From Streptomyces hyderabadensis (GTDB lineage: Bacteria > Actinomycetota > Actinomycetes > Streptomycetales > Streptomycetaceae), in NCBI RefSeq assembly GCF_020404845.1, contig NZ_JAIOJZ010000023.1, forward strand, positions 1-64,000: a stretch of 64,000 nt of DNA, in the 5' to 3' direction. Below the pieces are notes generated by a model, which did no database searches, was not told the origin of the DNA, and was given only the letters and a program-made list of their open reading frames with translations. The stretch's first letter is position 1. Each line of letters begins with the position of its first letter. The translations under genes and the position numbers were made by a program. Below, in pieces: positions 56,225 to 64,000 of the stretch.

Positions 56225-56287
56225 TCCCGACACCTCCCCGGCCGTATCCCGCTTTCACACCCGCTCCCGTTCACGGAAGGCACAGCC

Positions 56288-57742
56288 ATGCGCTCAAGAC
56301 TCCACCGCACGAGGGGTGTGGCGTCCTGCGCCGCACTCGGGCTCACCGCGGCGCTCGCACTCACCGGCTGCTCGGACTCCGACTCGGGGGTGAGCGCGGA
56401 CGGCACGGTGACGATCACCCTGGCCGGGCCCAACCAGTGGAACTCCGAGTCCGGTACGTTCGGCAAACCCTGGGAGGAACTGATCGCCCGGTTCGAGAAG
56501 GCGGAGCCGAAGATCAAGGTCAAGACCAACGTGCTGCCGCTGGCCGACTTCTCCAAGACCCTCGGTACCCAGCTCTCCGCCGGAACCGCGCCCGAACTCG
56601 TCTTCTACCAGGTCCCGCACGAGCCGTACATGGTGCACACCCTCGACGACGAGCTGGCCGAGCCGAACCCGTACGTCAAGGGCAACAAGAAGTGGCTGGA
56701 TCTCTTCGATCCCAAGTACTACGGCCCCGACAAGGGGTCCAACGCCGAGGGCAAGAAGGAACTCCTCCCGTTCAACGTCGTCTCGACCGGCATCTACTAC
56801 AACGAGGGCGCCTTCGCCAAAGCGGGTGTCAAGGCACCCGTGAAGACCTTCGACGACCTGCTCAGCGCCTGCGGAAAACTCAAGAGCGCCGGATACGACC
56901 CGCTGGCCATGGACGGCTCCGAGGCCGGCATGGGCTGGACGATCAAGACGATCTCCAACATGCTGCTCGACAAGTACTACGACAAGCTCAACGTGTTCAC
57001 CTCCGACGGCTCGAAGGGCACGAACTCGTTCGTCACCGACAAGGCGCGGTACCGGGCGATCCTGACCGGCGACCTCGACGCCACCAAGACCCCCGAGGTC
57101 AGGGAGTCGGTGAAGCTGCTCAAGCAGGTCTACGACCAGTGCGCCACCAAGAACTGGTCCGGGATCGCCCCGACGTCCTCCTCCGTCGTGAACGTACGCG
57201 ACTTCAGCTCCGGCAAGGCGGCCATGGCCTGGGGCACCCCCTTCGGCTACGGAGCCCTCGCCGACGTCAAGGGCAGGGTCGCCAGCATGCCCTTCCCGAC
57301 CATCACCAAGGACACCACCCCGCTGTCCACCGACGCCCCGGCGCGGTTCGGTGCCGAGGCCGGCGGCACGAGTTACATGATCCCCTCGACCGTGAAGGGT
57401 GCGAAGTACGACGCAGCGCTCAAGTTCCTGCAGTGGATGAGCGTCCCCGGCAACACCCAGGAATGGATCGACGCCACCGGCGCACTGCCCGCCCTCAAGG
57501 GGGCCGAGGCACCCGAGGCCACCAAGTCGATGGCGCAGGGGGTCTGGAGCGAGAAGATGCGGATCGGCGGCCAGCCGGACGCACCCAAGGGCGTCACCGT
57601 CGTCAGTCTCTACGACGGCTATCTCCTCGGCTCCAAGTCCCTGGACGAGACCTTGCAGAACCTCCAGGACAGCTGGCGCAAGCTCGCCCAGGAGCAGGTC
57701 CAGGCGCACGGCTGGGGCGACGAGTCCTGGGCCCAGGACTGA
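56288..57742 (+). CDS. sugar ABC transporter substrate-binding lipoprotein
   Basis: This 484-residue extracellular solute-binding protein of family 1 has signal MRSRLHRTRGVASCAALGL and lipobox ALTGC (Cys28). The mature part starts TVTITLAGPNQWNSESGTFGKPWEELIARFEKAEPKIKVKTNVL and contains MAWGTPFGYGALADVKGRVASMPFPTIT. It captures a sugar or oligosaccharide outside the cell for the two permeases encoded just upstream (63-base gap). The start has GGAAGG eight to ten bases upstream. Confidence 0.94.
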   Translation: MRSRLHRTRGVASCAALGLTAALALTGCSDSDSGVSADGTVTITLAGPNQWNSESGTFGKPWEELIARFEKAEPKIKVKTNVLPLADFSKTLGTQLSAGTAPELVFYQVPHEPYMVHTLDDELAEPNPYVKGNKKWLDLFDPKYYGPDKGSNAEGKKELLPFNVVSTGIYYNEGAFAKAGVKAPVKTFDDLLSACGKLKSAGYDPLAMDGSEAGMGWTIKTISNMLLDKYYDKLNVFTSDGSKGTNSFVTDKARYRAILTGDLDATKTPEVRESVKLLKQVYDQCATKNWSGIAPTSSSVVNVRDFSSGKAAMAWGTPFGYGALADVKGRVASMPFPTITKDTTPLSTDAPARFGAEAGGTSYMIPSTVKGAKYDAALKFLQWMSVPGNTQEWIDATGALPALKGAEAPEATKSMAQGVWSEKMRIGGQPDAPKGVTVVSLYDGYLLGSKSLDETLQNLQDSWRKLAQEQVQAHGWGDESWAQD

Positions 57743-57754
57743 AGGGGGACCACG

Positions 57755-60700
57755 ATGGGAGCGTACGGACCGGGCCGCACCCTGGCCCTCGTCATCGGCA
57801 CACTGCTGCCCGTGGCGCTGCTGCAGGCACAGCCGGCCGGTGCCGCCGAAGGTGACACCTCCGCCACCTACTACGTCGACAACCGGCCCGGCAGCAACTG
57901 CGGCAACGACCACACGGGCACCGACCCCGCGTCGCCGTGGTGCGGCTTCGCCCCGGTGAAGGACCATACCTTCGGGCCGGGCGACCGGCTGCTGCTCGCC
58001 CGCGGCGCCGTCTTCGCCGAGCACCTGTCCGTCAAGGGCGAGGGCAGCGCCGAGGCCCCCGCCGAGATCGACGCCTACGGCGAGGGCGCCCGTCCGCGCA
58101 TCGTCAAGAACAGCACGGGCACCGGCGTGCTGCTCAACAACCCCTCGCACTGGGCCGTCCGCAATCTCGACGTCGGCTCCAGCACGAACGGCAAGGGCGA
58201 CCTGCAGTACGGCATCCGCGCCAACTTCACCTCGCCCGGACACACGGACCTCGTGTTCGAGGACATCCACGTGCACGACAACCGGGTCGTGGGGCTGCAC
58301 GTCGTCAACAACGGGCCCTACAGCATCACCCAGCCCGTCCTCACCGGGCTGCGGATCCGCCGCGTCGAGTCGAGCCACAACGCGCACGGGGTGCTCACCA
58401 GCACCAACAAGACCGCCTCCGACCTCTCCGACCCGCGCGTCCCAGGCAAGAGCGGCGAGAACGCGTTCACCGACGCCGTCTTCGACCACCTCGACCTGCA
58501 CGACGACGACAACAACAACGGCCCCTCGACCCCCTCGCAGGTGGACGTCGGCTGCCCGGACGGGCTCGCACTGTCCAACGTGACCGACGCCGTCATCACC
58601 AACTCCACCCTCCGCAACGAGGCATCCTGCCGGACGCTGTACGGCACGGCCGCCCTCTACCTGGGCAACGCCCGGAACATCCTGGTCGCCAACAACGTCT
58701 TCACCGAGACCCCCAACACGCAGAATCCGGACATGGTCGCCATCGACCACGAATCGCGCACCAGCAACGTGCGCATCCGCGGGAACTACTTCGGTGACAA
58801 CTTCGGCGGCGGCATCGAGTTCCTGGCCATCCACGGCGCGGACGACTGGCACGTCGACGGGGACATCAGTGACAACGCCTTCGCCGACAACGGCGTGCAC
58901 TCGAACATTCCCTACCCGTCGGACGGGGCGATCGCCCAGGTCGGCGACGACATCCCGGTAGCCGCCGAGGTGAAGGGCAACCTGCACCATGAGCCCTTCG
59001 GCTTCCTGACCGCCAAACTCGGCGGCGACGTCTCCAGGTTCGAGCGGAGCGGCAACGTGCCCGTCGCCGAGCGCGACGACCTCACCCACGCGGGGCAGGA
59101 CTTCGGCGCCCCTGCCGACGGCAGCCCCTGGAGCTACACGGCTCGCGACGCCGACGGACAGTGGACGAAGCTGCCCTGGAACGCGGAGCGGCACGCCTAC
59201 ACCTCGGCCGCGGGCACCGTCGACCGCTTCACGTCCACCGCGGGCACCGCCCGCGTCTGGACCGCCCCGCACGGAGGAACCGTCAACATCCGCGGCATCG
59301 CACTGCCCACGGACGCAGCGGCGGGCGCGTCCACGGGCGCGGAGGGCACGGCGTCCGTGCGGATCACCCGCAACGGCCACCCGCTCGCCGGTCCGTGGCA
59401 CGGCATCGGCGCCGCGGGCCGGGCCACCAATGCCGACGACGTACGCGTACGGGCCGGGGACGTCATCCGCTTCGAGACCGCCGACGGCAGCGCGCCGGTC
59501 GGCTGGGCCCCCTCCGTCGGCTACTCGGCGGCCAGCAACAGCGCCGACGACGCACCGGGCACCTGGTCGTTCGACGCGAACGGCGACACCCAGGGCTGGA
59601 CCAGCGACAAACCCGTCGAGGCGAAGCGCGGCAGCCTCGGTGTGACGGCGAGCGGCGCGAGGACCGAACTGAAGACCTCGGCAGCCCTCCGCCTGCGGCC
59701 CGAGGGCCGCTCGGCAGTGCGGCTGCGGCTCGACAACGACACCCGTGCCACCAGCGGCACCGTCACCTTCACCACCTTCGGCGGCCGCACCGGCAGCGTC
59801 CCCTTCCACCTCAACCCCGAGGAGACCAGGGGACTGGCCGTCGCCTACCGGGAATTCCTCGTCCCCCTCGGCGACGACCCCGCGTGGGACGGCACCGTAC
59901 GGCGGCTCTCGGTCGCCTTCGACGACGCCGACGGGCACATCGCCGTGGACCGTATCGGCTTCGACGACCCGCCCGCGAAGTCCTGGGACTTCACCGAAGG
60001 TGCCGAAGGCTGGACCTACCACCCCGACGCGAGCAGCCCGAGCCCGGGCAGCCCGGTGGGCGACGCGGACCTCGTGACGGACGTGGACAACGCGCAGGGC
60101 ACCTTCAACGCCGTGGCCGACACCGCCTGGTCCAACACCCGGATGCAGACCTTCAAGGCGACCCGGGGCAGCCTCGCCCGCCTGGACGTCTGGGCCTCGC
60201 GCAGTGGAGAGCCGGAAGGGGCACTGTTCGTCCGGATCGTACGGCTCGACAGCGGCGGCACCACCACGGACGACGTCCTGTTCACCGGCTCGGTCGAACC
60301 CGCCGACGTGTCCCCCTCGGGCGACTGGGCCACGGTGTACCCCGGCCTGGAGGACCTGGACCCGGACGCCACCTACGCCATCCAGCTCTCCGCTCCCTAC
60401 CAGGCGCCGGGAGGCGCCACGTACGGCGTCGGCTACAACGACGCCGGCCTGTACACCGGCGGCCGCGAGTACTACTCGGTCGACGCCGGCGGGGCCTGGC
60501 ACGGCCCCGAAGCGGGCGGCAGGCGCAGCCTGAAGTTCCGCACCTTCGCATTCGCCGACGGCGCCGCGGCCGCCGCGCCCGACAGCGGCTACCGACCGGC
60601 CACCGTCCAGGACGGCGGAGTCGTCGGCCCGGACAGCGGATACGAACCCGTGCTCCTGTCACCCGACGGCCTCGACCTGGAGGCCGACGAGCACCGCTAC

Positions 60701-61012
60701 GTGCGCATCCGCATGAGCAACCCCGACAACCGGTCCGTCGGCTACCTGCTCTTCACCACCAAGGACAATCCGGACTACGACATCCCGGGCGCCGGATCCC
60801 CGGCGCCCAACGAAGCAGGTCTCAAGGGCGTCGCCATCCCGCTCGTGCCCGGGGCCGAGCACACCGAGTACGTGCTGGACATGTCCACCGTCCCCGGCTG
60901 GAAGGGCACCATCACCCAGCTCAAGGTGCAGCCGCTGAACCGCTGGAGCTACTACCGCTCCAGCCTCACCGGCACCTGGCACGGAGCGATCGACTACGTA
61001 CGCGTCGACTGA
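57755..61012 (+). CDS. large secreted right-handed beta-helix protein with carbohydrate-binding-like modules
   Basis: This 1085-residue protein has a signal peptide (about 1-31, ending QPAGAA). A parallel beta-helix domain follows (about 37-470: YYVDNRPGSNCGNDHTGTDPASPWCGFAPVKDHTFGPGDRLLLARGAVFAEHL at its start, then HWAVRNLDVGSS, NVTDAVITNSTL, NARNILVANNVFTE, VRIRGNYFGDNFGGGIEFL). Then come a domain shared with the next gene (WTAPHGGTVNIRG to VRVRAGDVIRFE, about 505-585) and two or three beta-sandwich-like modules, including WSFDANGDTQGWTSDK, SWDFTEGAEGWTYHPDA and a C-terminal HYRYVRIRMSN-like module. It is probably a polysaccharide lyase or hydrolase; catalytic residues cannot be assigned. 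Confidence 0.85.
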   Translation: MGAYGPGRTLALVIGTLLPVALLQAQPAGAAEGDTSATYYVDNRPGSNCGNDHTGTDPASPWCGFAPVKDHTFGPGDRLLLARGAVFAEHLSVKGEGSAEAPAEIDAYGEGARPRIVKNSTGTGVLLNNPSHWAVRNLDVGSSTNGKGDLQYGIRANFTSPGHTDLVFEDIHVHDNRVVGLHVVNNGPYSITQPVLTGLRIRRVESSHNAHGVLTSTNKTASDLSDPRVPGKSGENAFTDAVFDHLDLHDDDNNNGPSTPSQVDVGCPDGLALSNVTDAVITNSTLRNEASCRTLYGTAALYLGNARNILVANNVFTETPNTQNPDMVAIDHESRTSNVRIRGNYFGDNFGGGIEFLAIHGADDWHVDGDISDNAFADNGVHSNIPYPSDGAIAQVGDDIPVAAEVKGNLHHEPFGFLTAKLGGDVSRFERSGNVPVAERDDLTHAGQDFGAPADGSPWSYTARDADGQWTKLPWNAERHAYTSAAGTVDRFTSTAGTARVWTAPHGGTVNIRGIALPTDAAAGASTGAEGTASVRITRNGHPLAGPWHGIGAAGRATNADDVRVRAGDVIRFETADGSAPVGWAPSVGYSAASNSADDAPGTWSFDANGDTQGWTSDKPVEAKRGSLGVTASGARTELKTSAALRLRPEGRSAVRLRLDNDTRATSGTVTFTTFGGRTGSVPFHLNPEETRGLAVAYREFLVPLGDDPAWDGTVRRLSVAFDDADGHIAVDRIGFDDPPAKSWDFTEGAEGWTYHPDASSPSPGSPVGDADLVTDVDNAQGTFNAVADTAWSNTRMQTFKATRGSLARLDVWASRSGEPEGALFVRIVRLDSGGTTTDDVLFTGSVEPADVSPSGDWATVYPGLEDLDPDATYAIQLSAPYQAPGGATYGVGYNDAGLYTGGREYYSVDAGGAWHGPEAGGRRSLKFRTFAFADGAAAAAPDSGYRPATVQDGGVVGPDSGYEPVLLSPDGLDLEADEHRYVRIRMSNPDNRSVGYLLFTTKDNPDYDIPGAGSPAPNEAGLKGVAIPLVPGAEHTEYVLDMSTVPGWKGTITQLKVQPLNRWSYYRSSLTGTWHGAIDYVRVD

Positions 61013-61022
61013 GAGGCCAACG

Positions 61023-62735
61023 ATGCCCCGCTCTCCACGCACCGCCACCGTACTGGCCACCGCCGTCGCCACGCTGCTGCCCGTCCTGTCCCTGGCCGGA
61101 CCCGCGCACGCCGCGGGCACCTCGTACCACGTCGACAACCGGCCCGGATCGAACTGCACCGACAGCGGTCCGGCCACTGAACAGCAGCCCTGGTGCACCT
61201 TCGCACCCGTCAACGCCCGTACCTTCACCCCGGGCGACAGGATCCTGCTGGCGCGCGGCGCCCAGTGGGCCCAAGGCATGACGCTCACCGGCTCGGGCAC
61301 CGCCACCGACCGCATCGAACTCTCCGCGTACGGCAGTGGGGCCAAGCCCCGTATCCTCAGGGGAACCGCCACCGCCGGCATCCAGCTGACCAACGTCTCG
61401 CACTGGACCGTCAAAGGCCTGGAGATCGACGGCACGAGCACCGGCGGCGGCAAGCTCGTCTACGGCATCCGGGCCGACTACAACGGCAGCGACGGCGTCG
61501 GGCACGAGGACCTGGTCTTCGCCGACCTCCATCTGCACCACAACCACATGGGCGTCTACGTCGCCGGCAACGCCGCCCCCGCGTCCGGACAGTGGGCGCT
61601 CAAGGGCCTGACCGTGACCCGAGTCAAGGGCGAACGCAACGAGGTGTCGATCGCCACCGGCGCCAACCGGCTGCCGCGCGGATTCATCCAGGACGCCGTC
61701 TTCAGCCACCTGGAGCTGGCCAACGACGACGGTTCGCCCGCCGTCTACAAGGGCTGTCCCAACTCCATGACCCTCCAGAACCTGACGGGCGTCGTGGTAC
61801 GGGACTCCCTGATCAGCCACGCCGGCGGATGCCATGTCGACTCCGGCACCACCGGCATCTACCTCGGACACGTCGACCACGCCGACATCTTCAACAACAT
61901 CATCGCCTTCACCCAGCAGACCGCGTCGCCCGACCAGAGCGGCGTCAACTACGAGGGCTACACCGACGACGTCGCCGTGCGTGCCAACCTGATCACCGGA
62001 AACGTCGGCTACGGCGTGGGACTCCAGGGCATCCACCCCGACGGACCGAACCTGGACGCGACGATCGAGTCCAACGCGATCGTGGACAACGGCCGGCAGC
62101 CGATCGCCTCCCTGGGCAGCGCGGCACCCCCCACCGGGACGGTGCGCGACAACCTGTGGCGCGGCAGCAGTCTGACCACCACGGCCTCCGGCGGCAGCTT
62201 CGACGGCGTCACCGTCACCGACAACCCCGGCCCGGTCACCGGGGACCGGGTGTGGTTCGCGGCCCGCGACTTCGCCACCGCCCAGTCCCTGCACAACTGG
62301 ACCTACCAGTACTCCGCCGACGCCGGAGCCACCTGGAAGAACCTCGCCTACCACCAGGTCGACGCGTCCTGGCGCCCCTCCGGCGGCTCCCTCCCCGTGG
62401 TCCAGAAGTGGAACTGGCACCCCGGCGGCTCGTCCACCGCGTACGTCGCCAGGACGTGGACGGCGCCGCGCGACGGGACGGTCGCGATCCGCGGCCGGGC
62501 CGCCAAGGCCGACCCCGGCGGTGACGGCGTCAGGGTCCGCATCACCCGCAACGGCAGTGAGGTCCTCGCTCCCCGGACCCTCGGCGGCGACGACCGGACG
62601 GGGATCCCGACCGACGTCGACTCGCTGTCCGTCAAGGCGGGCGACGCCATCCGCTTCGTCGTCGACCCCGGCGCCGCCGGCGAGAACTCCCACGACACCA
62701 CGAGCTGGACACCGGTCACCGGCTACCTGAACTGA
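61023..62735 (+). CDS. secreted right-handed beta-helix protein, shorter paralogue
   Basis: This 570-residue protein starts 10 bases after the previous stop and repeats its architecture. It has a signal peptide (PRSPRTATVLATAVATLLPVLSLAGPAHAA), the same opening YHVDNRPGSNC with PWCTFAPVNARTFTPGDRILLARGAQW, and a beta-helix (HWTVKGLEIDGTSTGG, DLVFADLHLHHNHMGVYVAG, HADIFNNIIAFTQQ). The final shared domain contains TWTAPRDGTVAIRGRAA and LSVKAGDAIRFVVDP. It lacks the extra C-terminal modules of its neighbour. The pair arose by duplication and probably attacks one polymer. Activity is unassigned. Confidence 0.87.
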   Translation: MPRSPRTATVLATAVATLLPVLSLAGPAHAAGTSYHVDNRPGSNCTDSGPATEQQPWCTFAPVNARTFTPGDRILLARGAQWAQGMTLTGSGTATDRIELSAYGSGAKPRILRGTATAGIQLTNVSHWTVKGLEIDGTSTGGGKLVYGIRADYNGSDGVGHEDLVFADLHLHHNHMGVYVAGNAAPASGQWALKGLTVTRVKGERNEVSIATGANRLPRGFIQDAVFSHLELANDDGSPAVYKGCPNSMTLQNLTGVVVRDSLISHAGGCHVDSGTTGIYLGHVDHADIFNNIIAFTQQTASPDQSGVNYEGYTDDVAVRANLITGNVGYGVGLQGIHPDGPNLDATIESNAIVDNGRQPIASLGSAAPPTGTVRDNLWRGSSLTTTASGGSFDGVTVTDNPGPVTGDRVWFAARDFATAQSLHNWTYQYSADAGATWKNLAYHQVDASWRPSGGSLPVVQKWNWHPGGSSTAYVARTWTAPRDGTVAIRGRAAKADPGGDGVRVRITRNGSEVLAPRTLGGDDRTGIPTDVDSLSVKAGDAIRFVVDPGAAGENSHDTTSWTPVTGYLN

Positions 62736-62748
62736 GGACGCACCTCGC

Positions 62749-64000
62749 ATGACGTACGACATCGTCCACGACGCCCGCGACACGGCACTCACCCTGCGCC
62801 GCGACCACCTCACGCACTGGGGCGGCACCGATCCCCGGGGACGACAGCTCACCGCCAACAACTACCACTTCGAGATCGACGGCCGGCCGCTGCCCGTGGT
62901 GGCGGGTGAACTGCAGTTCCAGCGCTACCCCGCCGACGAGTGGGAAGAGGCCGTGCTCGCTCTCAAGAGCGCCGGATGCACCACGGTCTCCAGCTACGTG
63001 TTCTGGAACCTGGTCGAACCGCGCCCGGGCGAGTTCGACTTCACCGGCGGCAACGACGTGCGCCGTTTCGCCGGCCTCTGCCACCGGCACGGCCTGCTCT
63101 TCTCGCCGCGTATCGGCCCCTACAACAACGCCGAGTTCTCCGTCGGCGGACTGCCGCCCTGGCTGTACGGCATGCCGCTCACCGAACGGTCCAACGACCC
63201 GCGCTACCTGCGGCTGGTGGGCCGCTACTACGGCAGGCTCGGCCAGGAACTGAGCGGGACGTACTGGCAGGACGGCGGCCCGGTCGTCGTCGTCCAGCTG
63301 GAGAACGAACTCACCCACGCCCCCAACGACTGGCGCACCCTCTTCGGCTACACGGCCACCGACCACCGCGGTCCGACCGGCAAGGACTTCACCGCCCACA
63401 TGGAGGAACTGCGCCGACTCGCCCTGGAGGCGGGAATCGCCGCACCGGTCTTCTCCATGACCGGCTGGGGCACGGGCAGCGGGGAACCGCCCTGCGACAC
63501 GTACCTGGTGAGCTACGGCGGCTACATGGACCTCCACCCCCGGCCGCGCAACAGCGGCCTCACCGTCTTCGGCAGCCAGGACTTCCCCTACCGCGGCCAC
63601 CTCCCCGTCGCCTTCTGCGAGCTGGGCGGCGGATCCCCGACCCGCGCCGCCTACCGTCCCGTCACCGCCCCCGACGACGTCCTCGTCGGAGCACTGACCC
63701 GGCTCGGCACGGTCGAGACGATCATGCTCGGCTACTACATGATGCACGGCGGGACCAACCCGGTCCGCGGTGACTTCGGCTGGATGACCAAGGAACCCGA
63801 ATTCTCCCTGCTGTCCTACGACTTCGGGGCCCCGGTCAGCGAGTACGGCGAGCGCCGCGCCCCCTTCTACCGCACCGCGACGCTGAACCGCTTCGTCACC
63901 GAGTTCGGCCCCGAACTCGCCCGCATGCGGGCCGTGCAGGCAGCCGATCCGGTCACCGACCCGGAGGAGGACCGGCTCCGTACGGCCGTGCGTTCGGACG
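62749..64000 (+). CDS. GH35 beta-galactosidase-like enzyme, N-terminal part
   Basis: The gene is cut by the right edge; 417 residues are visible. Glycoside hydrolase family 35 features are YHFEIDGRPLPVVAGELQFQRYPADEWEEAVLALKSAGCTTVSSYVFWNLVEPRPGEFDFTG, the RIGPYNNAEFSVGGLPPWLYG stretch, the acid/base Glu187 in VVVQLENELTH and the nucleophile Glu291 in AFCELGGG, then YYMMHGGTNP. No signal peptide is present, so it acts inside the cell on imported galactosides. Relative to classic GH35 proteins it has about 20 extra N-terminal residues (LRRDHLTHWGGTDPRG). It starts 13 bases after the beta-helix gene, in the same operon. Confidence 0.92.
   Translation, partial: MTYDIVHDARDTALTLRRDHLTHWGGTDPRGRQLTANNYHFEIDGRPLPVVAGELQFQRYPADEWEEAVLALKSAGCTTVSSYVFWNLVEPRPGEFDFTGGNDVRRFAGLCHRHGLLFSPRIGPYNNAEFSVGGLPPWLYGMPLTERSNDPRYLRLVGRYYGRLGQELSGTYWQDGGPVVVVQLENELTHAPNDWRTLFGYTATDHRGPTGKDFTAHMEELRRLALEAGIAAPVFSMTGWGTGSGEPPCDTYLVSYGGYMDLHPRPRNSGLTVFGSQDFPYRGHLPVAFCELGGGSPTRAAYRPVTAPDDVLVGALTRLGTVETIMLGYYMMHGGTNPVRGDFGWMTKEPEFSLLSYDFGAPVSEYGERRAPFYRTATLNRFVTEFGPELARMRAVQAADPVTDPEEDRLRTAVRSD

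Noticed and set aside
56294..60502. A 1402-codon open frame on the minus strand opposite the importer lipoprotein and beta-helix genes
   Set aside because: High-GC codon bias opens the antisense frame; the plus-strand proteins have signal peptides, lipoboxes and recognisable domains, while this frame shows only V/G/D-rich filler.

Overview
The window is about 72% GC with strong GC3 bias, GTG as well as ATG starts, AGGAGG-type ribosome binding sites and a regulator-rich gene set. It contains an Hsp18/RheA-type pair, AfsR/BTAD, MmyB-type XRE, LacI, IclR and TetR regulators, an HrdD-sized group 2 sigma factor, F420-linked PPOX proteins and a secreted polysaccharide-degradation locus. All of this points to a chromosomal segment of Streptomyces or a close relative. 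I see no tRNA, rRNA, CRISPR array, complete insertion sequence or phage genes.

Region 1 (1-24.6 kb) is mostly small housekeeping and stress units. They are: the tail of a 3-hydroxyisobutyrate-dehydrogenase-like gene; an F420/PPOX protein; an ArsR regulator overlapping a membrane coiled-coil gene, with twin operators; VOC, MFS and alpha/beta-hydrolase genes; a BTAD regulator; a PPC/DUF296 protein; a CBS protein, DUF6343-like and group 2 sigma operon; an FAD-oxidoreductase plus polysaccharide-pyruvyl-transferase pair; TerC; an XRE/SDR divergon; a LysR; a TetR/NAD(P)H-FMN-reductase divergon with a clear operator; a LacI; thioredoxin back to back with a disulfide oxidoreductase; peptide deformylase; a TPR protein; and pirin.

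Region 2 (24.6-29 kb) is a LysR divergent from a PfpI/DJ-1, SRPBCC and PPOX series. Three copies of a 14-bp palindrome (ATYGG-N4-CCGAT) lie in its two control regions. An MFS exporter follows.

Region 3 (29.3-39.3 kb) is the most unusual part. A secreted lactonase-type beta-propeller is divergent from a seven-gene series: ABC ATPase, dihydroxyphthalate-decarboxylase-like protein, DUF3500 protein, GntR/FCD regulator, type-B carboxylesterase homologue, NMT1-type lipoprotein and permease. The 757-bp control region between them is a degenerate mirror image carrying four TTGTC-N-GACAA-type operators. The carboxylesterase homologue has lost its nucleophilic serine (GQAAG instead of GESAG). I infer an uptake and conversion system for an aromatic or lactone/ester compound whose substrate I cannot name.

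Region 4 (39.3-46.7 kb) holds an alpha/beta hydrolase/XRE divergon with a 26-bp operator, a VOC protein, a RheA-like regulator with two TGTCATC-N5-GATGACA operators next to hsp18, two tandem DUF2267 genes, an ABC-2-type membrane protein divergent from its probable TetR regulator, and a DHFR-like reductase.

Region 5 (46.8-64 kb, running off the end) is a carbohydrate utilisation locus: FAD oxidoreductase with a discoidin-like tail, IclR, LacI, heparinase II/III-like lyase, D-2-hydroxyacid dehydrogenase, a three-gene sugar ABC importer, two related secreted right-handed beta-helix proteins and a GH35 beta-galactosidase. Predicted IclR and LacI sites tie the parts together. A uronate-containing, galactose-bearing plant polysaccharide is a reasonable guess at the substrate.
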